Below are positions 52,217 through 61,749 of a stretch of 64,000 nt of DNA, piece by piece (position 1 is the first letter of the stretch; the number at the start of each line of letters is the position of its first letter). The position numbers and the translations under genes were made by a program. Source of the stretch: Diplocloster agilis (GTDB lineage Bacteria; Bacillota; Clostridia; Lachnospirales; Lachnospiraceae); the NCBI RefSeq assembly GCF_019042275.1, contig NZ_JAHQCW010000002.1:156588-220587 (forward strand), read 5' to 3'. The notes under the pieces are model-generated. The model was not told where the DNA came from. It searched no databases and saw only the letters and a program-made list of their open reading frames with translations.

Positions 52217-54413
52217 AGTGGAAAACAACGTATTTTATTTAGAGACCGCCCATACGCTTTATCAGATGAAAGCAGACAACTTCGGAGTTCTCCAGCATTT
52301 ATGGTACGGTCCAAAAACAGACTGTTGTATGGATTATCTGTTGGATTACCCGGACGTTGGCTTTTCGGGAAATATCTATGAAGCCGGGGATCAAAGAGCC
52401 TACTCGCTGAATACTATGCCTTTAGAATACGCGGCAGGCGGCGTGGGGGATTTCCGTGTGCCCGCGGTCTGCGTTACCCATGAGGATGGGAGCCGCGCCT
52501 TGGATCTTAGATTCCGGGAGTATCATATTAAAAATGAAAAATATAACATCCCCGGACTGCCCGCAGTGTATGCCGATGCTTCCGAGGCCGAAACCCTGGA
52601 AATCCTATTAAAAGATACGGCATCCCAGGTCGAAGTAATCTTAAAGTATGGGGTGCTTTCAGAAACCGATGTGATTACCAGAAGTGTGGTGATCCGAAAT
52701 CAGGGTGATACGCCGATTTTAATCAACCGGGTACACAGCTTATGCCTGGATATCCCGTACGGAGATTGGGAATGGGTGCATTTTCACGGAAGGCATACGA
52801 TGGAGCGGCAGGCGGAAAGGGCCCCTTTGATCCATGGCATTCAGGAAAGCAGCAGCACCAGGGGAACGTCCAGTCACCAGCAGAACCCGGCGGTGCTTCT
52901 GTGTGAAAAGGGATGTACGGAAACCTCCGGCTTTTGTATCGGCGCCGCGCTTATGTATAGCGGAGGTTTCCAAACCCAGATAGAAAGGGACCAGTTAGAC
53001 CAGGTTCGCGTGGTAATGGGCGTGAATCCGGATACCTTTGCATGGACGTTATCCGCAGGCAGGTGCTTCTATGCGCCGGAGGTGATTTTATCCTGCTCGG
53101 ATCATGGTATGGGGGAACTCTCCCATCACTTCCATAATCTCATCCGCAATCATGTGTGCAGGGGAAAATACAAATTGTCGAAAAGGCCCGTCTTAATCAA
53201 CAATTGGGAGGCTACCTACTTTGATTTTGATGAGGAAAAAATAGAAAGCATCGCAAAGCAGGCCTCCGAATTGGGAATTGACATGATGGTTTTGGACGAT
53301 GGATGGTTTGGAAAACGGGATTCCGATACGTCGGGTCTTGGCGATTGGTTCGTCAATGAAACAAAGCTGCAGGGAGGCCTTAACAGGCTTGTAGAACGGA
53401 TTAACCGTATGGGCATGAAATTCGGCTTATGGTTTGAGCCTGAAATGATCTCGGAGGACAGTGAGTTATACCGTAAACATGCCGGCTGGGCTATTCGCAT
53501 TCCGGGCAGAAACCCTACGCGGAGCAGATCCCAGCTTGTCCTGGATATGTCCAATCCGGAAGTTGTGGAGTATCTGTATCAGGCCATGAGTAAAGTCTTA
53601 AGCGAAAACCATGTCGAGTATGTCAAATGGGATATGAACCGGAGTATATGCGACTGGTACACCCCGACACTTCCGAACAGCCGGCAGGCAGAACTGCCCC
53701 ACCGCTACATTCTGGGACTATACAGCCTTCTGGAAAGGCTGACCCATGATTTCCCGGATGTGCTGTTTGAAGGATGCAGCGGAGGCGGCGGAAGATTTGA
53801 CGCCGGAATGCTGTATTATTGTCCTCAAATATGGTGCAGCGATGATACGGATGCCCATGAGCGCTCATTTATCCAATATGGAACCAGTTTTTTTTATCCT
53901 ATTTCAGCTGTGGGCTCCCATGTATCCGCCGTACCGAATCATCAGACCGGCCGGACCACCTCTATGCGTACAAGGGGAACCGTAGCGATGGCAGGCAGCT
54001 TTGGTTATGAGCTGGACTTAAATACATTAGACCGGCAAGAGAAAGAAGAGGTTGCCGGACAGGTCACCCGCTACAAAGAGTATCAGTCTCTCATATATAA
54101 TGGCTTATATTACCGTTTGAGCAACCCTTATGAAGAAAACCTGTCCGTCTGGTCCTTTGTCTCTAAAGATCAGGCAGAGGTTCTGGTCCAGGGTATTGTT
54201 TTCAGAGCCTCATCCAATTCCCTGCGCCCAAGAATCCGTCTTGCAGGTTTGGCGGCGGACGATAGTTACATGGTCCCGGGAGAAGAACGCGTATATACCG
54301 GGCGCGCGCTGATGTCCGGTGGAATTCTGCTTCCCGATATAAAGGGGGACGACGTGTCCATAGAATTCACCTTAAAAAAGGCCGGATATTCCGAGGGCAG
54401 TCCGAAATTTTGA
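52206..54413 (+). CDS. Alpha-galactosidase (GH36)
   Basis: Hydrolyses terminal alpha-1,6-galactose from melibiose and raffinose-family sugars. The 735 residues have the GH36 layout: beta-sandwich N-terminal domain, then a TIM barrel with MVLDDGWFGKR, the nucleophile in VKWDMNRS (Asp476), GCSGGGGRFDAGM and the acid/base in CSDDTDAHER (Asp546). No signal peptide, so it acts in the cytoplasm on imported sugar. It overlaps gtfA by 11 bp. The 3' end runs into palindrome B. Confidence 0.95.
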   Translation: MAIRVENNVFYLETAHTLYQMKADNFGVLQHLWYGPKTDCCMDYLLDYPDVGFSGNIYEAGDQRAYSLNTMPLEYAAGGVGDFRVPAVCVTHEDGSRALDLRFREYHIKNEKYNIPGLPAVYADASEAETLEILLKDTASQVEVILKYGVLSETDVITRSVVIRNQGDTPILINRVHSLCLDIPYGDWEWVHFHGRHTMERQAERAPLIHGIQESSSTRGTSSHQQNPAVLLCEKGCTETSGFCIGAALMYSGGFQTQIERDQLDQVRVVMGVNPDTFAWTLSAGRCFYAPEVILSCSDHGMGELSHHFHNLIRNHVCRGKYKLSKRPVLINNWEATYFDFDEEKIESIAKQASELGIDMMVLDDGWFGKRDSDTSGLGDWFVNETKLQGGLNRLVERINRMGMKFGLWFEPEMISEDSELYRKHAGWAIRIPGRNPTRSRSQLVLDMSNPEVVEYLYQAMSKVLSENHVEYVKWDMNRSICDWYTPTLPNSRQAELPHRYILGLYSLLERLTHDFPDVLFEGCSGGGGRFDAGMLYYCPQIWCSDDTDAHERSFIQYGTSFFYPISAVGSHVSAVPNHQTGRTTSMRTRGTVAMAGSFGYELDLNTLDRQEKEEVAGQVTRYKEYQSLIYNGLYYRLSNPYEENLSVWSFVSKDQAEVLVQGIVFRASSNSLRPRIRLAGLAADDSYMVPGEERVYTGRALMSGGILLPDIKGDDVSIEFTLKKAGYSEGSPKF

Positions 54414-54426
54414 ACAGTAACATCAT

Positions 54427-54766
54427 AAAAGGAACTGCCTCACTCGCTTAGCGTTCTTCCTGGAGGCTTCGTATGCTAGCTGCTTAGGGCTTGGAACCGC
54501 GGGCGGTATATGGGGATGCTCCGGGCGGCCGGGTTCTTTTGTATCTTCCTGGGAGCGCGGAGGGCTAACGCTGGAATACGCTAAGTGAAATCGAAAAGCC
54601 GGATTCACTAAGCGTATTCTCAGCCGCCCTATGCGCTCCCAGGAAGATACAAAAGAACCCGGCCGCCCGGAGCATCCTCGTATACCGCCCGCGGTTCCAA
54701 GCCCTAAGCAGCTAGCATACGAAGCTTCCAGGAAGAACGCTAAGCGAGTGAGGCAGTTCCTTTTAC
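54427..54766. repeat. Large intergenic palindrome B (arms about 160 bp)
   Basis: Left arm about 54427-54590 and right arm about 54606-54766 are near-perfect inverted copies around a short loop containing AGTGAAATCGAAAAGCC. Landmarks are AAAAGGAACTGCCTCACTCG, GCGTTCTTCCTGG, GCTCCGGGCGGCCGGGTTCT and CTTCCTGGGAGCGC. The base reads AAAAGGAACTGCC with GGCAGTTCCTTTT, like an oversized bidirectional terminator. It lies between convergent genes. Confidence 0.93.
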
Positions 54767-54772
54767 TCCTTC

Positions 54773-55516
54773 TTATTCCCCTGCCGCCCAGGTCAAAACC
54801 CTTCTCCACAGCTCTTTGTTCAATTCGCTTTCACAAAAGGCCGCCGGCATCCAGTGGGGAGCGCAGTCGCTGGCCCAGGCAAAGGTCCGTCCTTTTCCGT
54901 AGGTTCCAAGCGTCAGGATCGGATCTCCCTCAAACTGCGCCAGTACCCGGGCTCCATCCTTTGCGGTCAGCTTATTATATCCCAGCAGATACGGCCACGG
55001 GGAAGGCAGCCCTTCGGTCAGCGGGTCCTGGCAGGCCGTCACGGTAATTCCCTCAGGGTGTTCTCTGCGGTCGTCGGTCTGCATCATGGTTACAGGCAGA
55101 ATCTCTTCGATAACCGTATCGTGATACCGGCCCTTCCCTTCGATCCCCATGAAGGTCATATAACCGCCGATCATTCCGAACGCACCGCCTTGCTCCACGT
55201 AGTCCGCGATCGCCTTTAGCTTATCCGGCGTGGGGATACTGCGCTGGAAGGTGTCCGGATGCAGGAGAAAAGAATTGGCCCCCACATCACTGACCAGCAC
55301 GGCATCGTATCCTTTCAGTTTTTCCGCAGAATCCGGAAACTCTGTGGCCACCAGGTGGGCCGGAATATGGGGGATATCCGCATATTCTTCCATATACGCG
55401 CGTACCCGGCCGATCTCCGTCTCATATCCCCCTATGGTAAACTGATCGAAACCTTTTGTTTCCGTCGTGGTAAAAAACCAGGATTCGCCTGCAAATAAAA
55501 CGTTATATTTTCTCAT
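54773..55516 (-). CDS. Class I glutamine amidotransferase-like protein
   Basis: A 247-residue cytosolic protein of the class I amidotransferase-like superfamily (flavodoxin-like fold), function unknown. Segments are NVLFAGESWFFTTTETKGFD, YDAVLVSDVGANSFLLHP, IADYVEQGGAFGMIGGYMTF and LTLGTYGKGRTFAWASDCAP. No cysteine nucleophile in a GxCxG elbow is evident, so amidotransfer is unlikely. The start at 55516 follows CAGGAGAAGGG. It is the last gene of the RbsABC-peptidase locus, 165 bp after the M20 gene. Confidence 0.75.
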   Translation of the reverse strand: MRKYNVLFAGESWFFTTTETKGFDQFTIGGYETEIGRVRAYMEEYADIPHIPAHLVATEFPDSAEKLKGYDAVLVSDVGANSFLLHPDTFQRSIPTPDKLKAIADYVEQGGAFGMIGGYMTFMGIEGKGRYHDTVIEEILPVTMMQTDDRREHPEGITVTACQDPLTEGLPSPWPYLLGYNKLTAKDGARVLAQFEGDPILTLGTYGKGRTFAWASDCAPHWMPAAFCESELNKELWRRVLTWAAGE

Positions 55517-55681
55517 ACCCTTCTCCTGTACTCTTATAACTATTCTTTTTGATTTCTGCTTCCTCTCGTTTACGGTTCCCTCTTCTACATCGTTCTGACG
55601 GTTCATGTCATAAATTCATATGCATTATGTAAACTGCTAATATTTTTATGTAAATCACTAACCGCAGTTGACCATAATGGC

Positions 55682-56956
55682 TCAAGCCGTCCAGTTCATG
55701 ATCATTTTCGCATAGGACTCAATCGCCTTGAAAAATTGGTCTTTCGTCAGGTATTCATTTACCACATGGGCATTCTGGCAGGTGCCGGGGCCATATACCA
55801 CGGTAGGCACTTTTGCTATATTGGTAAAATGTCTGGCGTCACAGCCGGCCGACATTCCCGCGATCACTCTTCTGCCGGTCACATCCAGGGCCACATCTGC
55901 CAGCGTCTGTACTAAGGGGTCATTGGCGTCTGTCTCGAAAGGGGCACAGTCCTGGAACCAGTGAAAGCGGATCGGATGATCCTTAAGCCACTCGTCGCCG
56001 TTTGCCATGGCATTTACATAATCTTCCACTTCCTTCACCACCTCATCCTTGTCTACCGGGAACCGGTTGCCCAGTTTATCAAGCTCCGACGGATAGTATT
56101 CGATTTCGAATTTCATCAGGCAGCTTTCCGCCACAGTAGAGGCCGCTACCCCGCCCTGAATATAACCAAAGTTGATCGTGGGAGGATCCAGCAGGGGGTG
56201 GCGTTTGGTGGTCAGCCATTTTAATTCCAGTTCCCGCATGCAGTTCATGACTTTGACCATCTTGTCGATCGCGCTTTGCCCAAATCCACGGAGGCTGGCA
56301 TGGATCGGAAGGCCGTCGATCTCCACCTCGCCGAGCCAGGCGCCCCGGTTCACCGGGAATACTTCCAGATTCGTTCCTTCCGCGATAATCACGCCGTCGG
56401 CCCGGTATCCCATATCCACACAGGAGAGGGACCCATTTCCACCGCCCTCCTCATCTACCACGCTCTGGATCATAATATCTCCCCGCGGTTTAAACCCTGT
56501 GGAAAGCACCAGTTCCAGGGCCAGTATCGCGGCGGAAAGGCCGCCTTTCATATCGTCCGTACCCAGTCCGTACAATTTGCCGTCTTCCTCCGTCATCTCC
56601 CACGGATTGTATTTCCAGCGTTTCAGCTCTCCGGAAGGCATCGTATCGATATGGCCGTTTAAGATCAGGGATCTGCCGCCGCCGGTTCCCTTGTAAGTCC
56701 CGACTACGTTGGGCCGGTTTTTGTACTGATGTCCGTGGTTATAACCGGGATATTTGCTCATGCGCTCATTGTCCGGCTCGAACATATCCACTTCGCAGCC
56801 CATATTCTTCAGATATTCCGCCAGGAACTCCTGCGCCTTCGCTTCCTGCCCGTCTTCCCCGTGGCGGATGACCGAAGTATCCATCCCGATGAGTTTTCTT
56901 AAGAACTCCAGATATTCTTCCTGCTTTTCCTGTATGCTTTTTTTGATCTCGTCCAT
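55682..56956 (-). CDS. M20 family metallo-deacylase (ArgE/DapE type)
   Basis: Zinc-dependent amide hydrolase of 424 residues. Metal ligands are visible as NGHIDTMPSGE, GTDDMKGG, VVDEEGGGNGS with the paired catalytic and metal glutamates, and the C-terminal histidine in QNAHVVNEYL. A dimerisation domain is inserted around residues 210-330. The substrate is not determined; the position 12 bp after a sugar-type ABC permease suggests it deacylates or hydrolyses the imported compound. GGAGG is 5 bp before the ATG. Confidence 0.9.
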   Translation of the reverse strand: MDEIKKSIQEKQEEYLEFLRKLIGMDTSVIRHGEDGQEAKAQEFLAEYLKNMGCEVDMFEPDNERMSKYPGYNHGHQYKNRPNVVGTYKGTGGGRSLILNGHIDTMPSGELKRWKYNPWEMTEEDGKLYGLGTDDMKGGLSAAILALELVLSTGFKPRGDIMIQSVVDEEGGGNGSLSCVDMGYRADGVIIAEGTNLEVFPVNRGAWLGEVEIDGLPIHASLRGFGQSAIDKMVKVMNCMRELELKWLTTKRHPLLDPPTINFGYIQGGVAASTVAESCLMKFEIEYYPSELDKLGNRFPVDKDEVVKEVEDYVNAMANGDEWLKDHPIRFHWFQDCAPFETDANDPLVQTLADVALDVTGRRVIAGMSAGCDARHFTNIAKVPTVVYGPGTCQNAHVVNEYLTKDQFFKAIESYAKMIMNWTA

Positions 56957-56968
56957 ATTTTCCTCCAG

Positions 56969-57913
56969 TTAATCGCTCTTCAGTCTGTCCAGTCCGACTG
57001 CCACGATGATGATTGTCCCCTGCATGATCAGCTGCCAGTTGGTGGAAATATTCAGCAGGTTCATGCCGTTTGCGATAATTCCCATAATCAGGGCTCCCAG
57101 GAAGGTTCCCCAGAGACGTCCTTTTCCTCCGGAAGTACTGGTGCCGCCTATTACACATGCGGCAATGGCATCCAGCTCCAGTCCGTTTCCTGCCCCCGGC
57201 TGTCCTGAGAACACGCGGGAGGCCAGGACAACCCCCGCGATTCCGGCGGTCAGCCCGCTGATGGTATGTATGAGCACTTTATTTCTGGATACCGGTATCC
57301 CCGATAATCTGGCCGCTTCAATGTTTCCGCCGATGGCATAGATGCTGCGGCCGAATTTCGTGTATTTCAGCACGATGTAGCCGATCACATAACAGACCAC
57401 CATGATGATGACCGGAATCGGAATCGGTCCCAAATAGCCCCGCCCCAGAACCTTAAAAGCGGCGGGCAGACCGGTGATCGGATAAGAATTCGTGATGACC
57501 AGCACAACTCCTCTGGCGATGTTCAGCATACCCATCGTCACAATAAAGGATGGGATCTTCGCGAACGTGTGTATGGCTCCATTTAAAAATCCGCAGAACA
57601 CGCTGGACAGCAGCGCCAGCAAGATGCAGATTCCCATATTCCACCCGGATTTCAGGGTCAGCGCTACGATAATACCGGATAATGCCGCCAGGGAGCCCAC
57701 ACTTAAGTCGATCTCTGCGGATATCAGGACATAGGACATCCCGATGCCCAGAATGGCCACGATCGTCACCTGCCGCATGATGTTCAGCAGATTTTCCGCT
57801 GACAGGAACACCGGTTTGATGATTGCCAGTATCACGATCAGCACAAGTAAAATCAAGACGATGGCCAGATCATTCCAGTTAATCCTTTTCTTCGTTTCTA
57901 CTTTTTCATTCAT
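56969..57913 (-). CDS. RbsC-type ABC transporter permease
   Basis: Permease of the ribose/monosaccharide-type importer family, with about eight to ten hydrophobic segments in 314 residues. Family motifs are ISAEIDLSVGSLAALSGIIV and IGGNIEAARLSGIPV, plus IGGTSTSGGKGRLWGT. The ATG at 57913 follows a GGGGGGAA site and overlaps the ATPase gene by 8 bp; a longer frame is rejected. It works with the RbsA-type ATPase and the binding protein upstream. Confidence 0.92.
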   Translation of the reverse strand: MNEKVETKKRINWNDLAIVLILLVLIVILAIIKPVFLSAENLLNIMRQVTIVAILGIGMSYVLISAEIDLSVGSLAALSGIIVALTLKSGWNMGICILLALLSSVFCGFLNGAIHTFAKIPSFIVTMGMLNIARGVVLVITNSYPITGLPAAFKVLGRGYLGPIPIPVIIMVVCYVIGYIVLKYTKFGRSIYAIGGNIEAARLSGIPVSRNKVLIHTISGLTAGIAGVVLASRVFSGQPGAGNGLELDAIAACVIGGTSTSGGKGRLWGTFLGALIMGIIANGMNLLNISTNWQLIMQGTIIIVAVGLDRLKSD

Positions 57914-59405
57914 TCTGGTTCCCCCCGGTTGCATAATGCATTATCTTTTCCTGTGTTAACTCTTCTTTCATCAGTACGCCCGCAATCTTTCCCTCAAACA
58001 TGACATTCACTCTGTCACAAAGTCCGATAATTTCCTGCATTTCGGACGAGATCAGGATAATTGACTTCCCCTGAGCGGCCAGATCCGTGATCATATTGTA
58101 AATCTCCATCTTCGCGTTGACGTCGATTCCACGGGTAGGTTCATCCAGGATGATGATCTCCGGCCCGCAGTTCAGCCATTTGGCCAATACCACCTTCTGC
58201 TGGTTTCCGCCGCTTAGATACTTTGCCGTCTGGGTCTCCGACGGCGTCTTGATCATCAGATCCTTAATATACCGCCGGCACAGCTCTTTCGCCCGTTTGG
58301 CGGAGAAGAAACCTTTGACCATGGCGTTCTCGGGTTTTGCCATCACCACATTGTCCATCACGGACAGCTCGGTGACCAGGCCTTCCCCCTTCCGGTCTTC
58401 GGGCAGGAAGCCAAGTCCATGGTGGATCGCATCCTTCGGGGAATGGATTGAGGCCTTCTTCCCGTTGATGAGAACCGTCCCCTTTGCCTTCTTATCCGAC
58501 CCGAACACCGCTTTTAAGGTCTCGCTTCTTCCGGCTCCCACCAGTCCTGCGAAGCCCAACACTTCCCCTTTTCGCAGGTCAAAGGTGATTCCCCGGACTT
58601 CCTTGTCATTATGCAGGTCCTGTACCTGCATAATGACATCGCCGATTTTATTTTTCTTTTCCGGAAACACCTGGGACATCGGCCTTCCAACCATGTATTC
58701 GATAATCTTATCCAGGTTCACATCCCGGATACTGCCGCTGCTGATAAAAGTCCCATCCCGCATAACCGTATAGGAATCGCAGATTTCAAATACTTCATCC
58801 ATCCGGTGGCTGATATAGATCATCGTGATTCCCTGCTCCTTCAGATTCCCGATCACCTGGAACAGCTTTTTGGTCTCCCCTTCCGTCAGGGCGGAGGTAG
58901 GTTCGTCCATGATCACGATTCTGGCGTTCAGCGAGATAGCCTTGGCAATTTCTATCATCTGCCTTTGGGCTACACTTAACGTTGAGATCAATACTTTGGG
59001 CGAAATATTCATGTCGATCCTTTTCAAAACCTCAACGGCGTCCTTATTCATTTTCTTCCAATCCAGGAATCCCGCCTTTTTCGGCTGCCGTTCCAGAAAT
59101 ATATTTTCCGCCACCGACATCTCCGGTATCAGGTTCAGCTCCTGGTATATGATGGATATTCCGAGCTTCTCCGAATCTTTTGTATGACGGATGTTCACTT
59201 CCCGGCCGTCGATCAGTATTTTGCCCGTGTCCTTGCTGTATGCCCCTGAGAGAATCTTCATCAGGGTTGATTTTCCCGCGCCGTTTTCACCCAGCAGTGC
59301 ATGGACCTCGCCTTTTTTTACGCCAAAGCTGATATCTTTTAACGCCTGTACGCCTACAAAAGATTTGCTGATGCCCTGAAACTCCAATATGTATCCGCTG
59401 TCCAT
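57906..59405 (-). CDS. RbsA-type sugar ABC transporter ATPase
   Basis: Double ABC cassette of 499 residues that energises import. The first cassette has Walker A GENGAGKSTLMKILSG and signature LSVAQRQMIEIAKAIS; the second has the degenerate Walker A GLVGAGRSETL typical of this family, and LSGGNQQKVVLAKWL with ILDEPTRGIDV. The first signature motif has LSVAQ rather than LSGGQ. It lies 111 bp after the binding-protein gene, with a hairpin between, and overlaps the permease gene. Confidence 0.94.
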   Translation of the reverse strand: MDSGYILEFQGISKSFVGVQALKDISFGVKKGEVHALLGENGAGKSTLMKILSGAYSKDTGKILIDGREVNIRHTKDSEKLGISIIYQELNLIPEMSVAENIFLERQPKKAGFLDWKKMNKDAVEVLKRIDMNISPKVLISTLSVAQRQMIEIAKAISLNARIVIMDEPTSALTEGETKKLFQVIGNLKEQGITMIYISHRMDEVFEICDSYTVMRDGTFISSGSIRDVNLDKIIEYMVGRPMSQVFPEKKNKIGDVIMQVQDLHNDKEVRGITFDLRKGEVLGFAGLVGAGRSETLKAVFGSDKKAKGTVLINGKKASIHSPKDAIHHGLGFLPEDRKGEGLVTELSVMDNVVMAKPENAMVKGFFSAKRAKELCRRYIKDLMIKTPSETQTAKYLSGGNQQKVVLAKWLNCGPEIIILDEPTRGIDVNAKMEIYNMITDLAAQGKSIILISSEMQEIIGLCDRVNVMFEGKIAGVLMKEELTQEKIMHYATGGNQNE

Positions 59406-59469
59406 AAGCCTTCGTCCCTCTTTTTTATAATTCCTGTTTTTCGCTGCGCTCGTTTCTTTTCCATCCGGT

Positions 59470-59496
59470 ATCCGGTCTTCGTTTTGCGGACCGGAT
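59470..59496 (-). promoter_or_regulatory. Intergenic mRNA hairpin after the binding-protein gene
   Basis: ATCCGGTC (59470-59477) and GACCGGAT (59489-59496) form an 8 bp stem between the binding-protein and ATPase genes. Such hairpins often stabilise the upstream mRNA so that binding protein is made in excess. No T tract follows on the minus strand. Confidence 0.55.
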
Positions 59497-59516
59497 TTCT
59501 CTGTATCCGATCTTTT

Positions 59517-60536
59517 TTACTTCAGGTCGGAGGCGTAGAAGATCTTATCCTTCGTATACACACCAACTTCTACCGTCGTATCCGCTTGGAGGGTTTCTCC
59601 GGCCAGGACTTTGTCGACACACTCTACCGCTGTCTCCGCCAGCTTGCTGGGGAACTGCATGATGCTGCCCTTGTAGCATCCGCCTTCCGCGATCACGTTC
59701 TGTTCTTCCGCCGATGCGTCGAAGCCGATCACCGCGATCTCATCTTCCCTGCCTGCCGCCTGGATCGCGTCATAAGATCCCAATCCGCCGTCCGCGCTGT
59801 AGGAAAATACCAGATCCACTTTGTCATTGGCCGTCAATACGTCTTCCATCACGCTCATAAAAGATTCTCTCGAATCGGCGCCCTGTTCCGCCACAATATT
59901 CGCTTTCGGACATTCCTTCGACAGGATATCTTTGAACCCGTCGATCCGTTCTACCGCTGCGATGGACATCGGGTTGCTCAGGAATACAATATTCGGGGTC
60001 TCATTTCCTTTGAGTACATTCTGGAGCGCCCATTTCGCCGCCAGCTGTCCGCCTAGGAAGTTATCGGAACCGATGTAGGTCTCGAATTTTCCGCCGCTTG
60101 GCCTATAATCCACCGTGATGACCGGAATCCCTTTTTCTTCACAGGTATCCAGCGCCGGAATGATTCCATTTCCGTCCACGCAGGTCAGGATAATGGCGTC
60201 CACACCCTGTGCACAGAAATTCTCAATGGCGTCGATCTGATTCTGCAGATCCATATTCGGATCGTTGAATACGATTTCATATTTATCCTTAGCCGCCTCT
60301 TCAATTCCCGCCTTAATATCCTGGAAGAACTCGTACTGGAGGGTCATCAGGCTGACGCCTAGTAACTTTTTCTCCCCATCCGTTTTTTCCGTATCCGCGG
60401 GGGCTTCCTTCTGTTCATCTGCCGCAGGCGCCGCCGATTCTTTTGGCTTTGAGGCCGCAGGCTCTTCTTTTTCCGAACATCCCATCATGCCTAACACCAT
60501 TGCTCCGCAAAGTAAAACTGCCAGTAACTTTTTCAT
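59517..60536 (-). CDS. RbsB-type substrate-binding lipoprotein
   Basis: Periplasmic-binding-protein-like fold of 339 residues. The signal peptide ends at LGMMGC (Cys20), so it is lipid-anchored; an Ala/Glu/Lys-rich linker follows. The core begins LLGVSLMTLQYEFFQDIKAG, with QIDAIENFCAQGVDAIILTC and NIVFLSNPMSIAAVERIDGF typical of the RbsB/sugar-binding cluster. The ligand is unknown. It is encoded between the M28 peptidase and the ATPase. AGGAGG precedes the ATG. Confidence 0.92.
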   Translation of the reverse strand: MKKLLAVLLCGAMVLGMMGCSEKEEPAASKPKESAAPAADEQKEAPADTEKTDGEKKLLGVSLMTLQYEFFQDIKAGIEEAAKDKYEIVFNDPNMDLQNQIDAIENFCAQGVDAIILTCVDGNGIIPALDTCEEKGIPVITVDYRPSGGKFETYIGSDNFLGGQLAAKWALQNVLKGNETPNIVFLSNPMSIAAVERIDGFKDILSKECPKANIVAEQGADSRESFMSVMEDVLTANDKVDLVFSYSADGGLGSYDAIQAAGREDEIAVIGFDASAEEQNVIAEGGCYKGSIMQFPSKLAETAVECVDKVLAGETLQADTTVEVGVYTKDKIFYASDLK

Positions 60537-60570
60537 AAAAATACCTCCTAATTATAAACTGATAAAGTTT

Positions 60571-61689
60571 TTACTGTTCCCCAATCTTTTCAATAAATCC
60601 AAGGTGTTCCATCAATCCCAGCGTCAGCCTGACGATTTTCGACATATTCGCAAGCTTGCTCTCTTCATATACGTCCTCCGGCGTATGAAGAATTCCCTGG
60701 TCATTAAAGGTAAGCATACAGACCGGAATTCCCTTTTCAAAGTACGGCGCGTGATCACTTCCAGGCGGAGGCGGACAGATATAGACCGGTGTAAACTCCT
60801 CCCTGCTTTTATCCAGGTAAGTCCTTATCTTTCTCTCAAAGCTCTCCGGCCCGCTCCACACTTCCAGGATGTTCTCTCTGCCCACGCCGTCCAGGTTGAT
60901 AACCGCTGCGGTCTTCTCCTGGTCCTTAGCACATCTGGCTCTGGCGCCTCTTAGATCGAATTCCTCCCCGTCCGTCAAAAGGATCTCCACCCTTTTCTTC
61001 AGACGGTATGTCTTAAGCCTCCTGGCCGTCTCCAGCAGCGCCGCCGCTCCCGCCGCGTTATCATATGCCCCTGTGGTATTGTAGACCGTGTCAAAGTGGG
61101 CGCACAGCACCACCTTCTCATCCGCGTCTCCCAGACTTCCCACCACGTCATAGCACCGGCTGTCCGGCTGCATTTTCGCCTGCACGAATCCCCCGATCCG
61201 CGCTCCGCTTTCGACCGCCTCCAAAATTCTGCTTCTCTCCTCTTCTCCCACCATAAAATGCGGAAGTCCGCCTGTTCCCGTGAACAGCATCTGTGGGATT
61301 GCACCGCCTCCTTCTCTGATGGTCACATACGCCTTTATTTCCCCTTCCGGGTCTGTCACCGCGTATCTGTCCCAGACATACATGTTCCATACTCTGTTAT
61401 ATCCGGCAAACCGAAGCCTTCCCTCGAATCCATCTGACGCTCCGCTGCCCAAAAACGGATAAGCTTTTAATTCCCCGCCTTCCGAATCCACAAATCCAAG
61501 GCTCCAGTCTCCTACCTCCCAAGCCGGCATCTCATAGACATCCTGCGCCGCATCCGGGCAGATCCTGCCAAGCCTCTCCACCAGGTAATCCGCCGCCCGG
61601 ATCAGGTTCGCCGACCCAAAGGGCTTGCACCCGATGTCGATCAGCCCCTTCCACTCCTTCTTCATCTCTTCAAAACCGGAATCTCCCAT
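60571..61689 (-). CDS. M28 family metallopeptidase
   Basis: Zinc aminopeptidase-like protein of 372 residues without a signal peptide, so cytosolic. Ligands are seen in CAHFDTVYN, GAYDNAAGAAALLE, the EE-type LTDGEEFDLRGA, NLDGVGREN and the last histidine in PGSDHAPYFEKG. A beta-rich insert (about 60-160) precedes the catalytic domain. I start at the ATG at 61689 because AAGGAGG lies 10 bp upstream; the upstream in-frame ATG at 61740 is a weaker choice. It is the first enzyme gene after the LacI regulator in the importer operon. Confidence 0.87.
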   Translation of the reverse strand: MGDSGFEEMKKEWKGLIDIGCKPFGSANLIRAADYLVERLGRICPDAAQDVYEMPAWEVGDWSLGFVDSEGGELKAYPFLGSGASDGFEGRLRFAGYNRVWNMYVWDRYAVTDPEGEIKAYVTIREGGGAIPQMLFTGTGGLPHFMVGEEERSRILEAVESGARIGGFVQAKMQPDSRCYDVVGSLGDADEKVVLCAHFDTVYNTTGAYDNAAGAAALLETARRLKTYRLKKRVEILLTDGEEFDLRGARARCAKDQEKTAAVINLDGVGRENILEVWSGPESFERKIRTYLDKSREEFTPVYICPPPPGSDHAPYFEKGIPVCMLTFNDQGILHTPEDVYEESKLANMSKIVRLTLGLMEHLGFIEKIGEQ

Positions 61690-61749
61690 CTCTTTAAAAC
61701 CTCCTTCCCCTCTCATCCACTCAATTTTCCCCCCGTGCAATCCCCGCCG

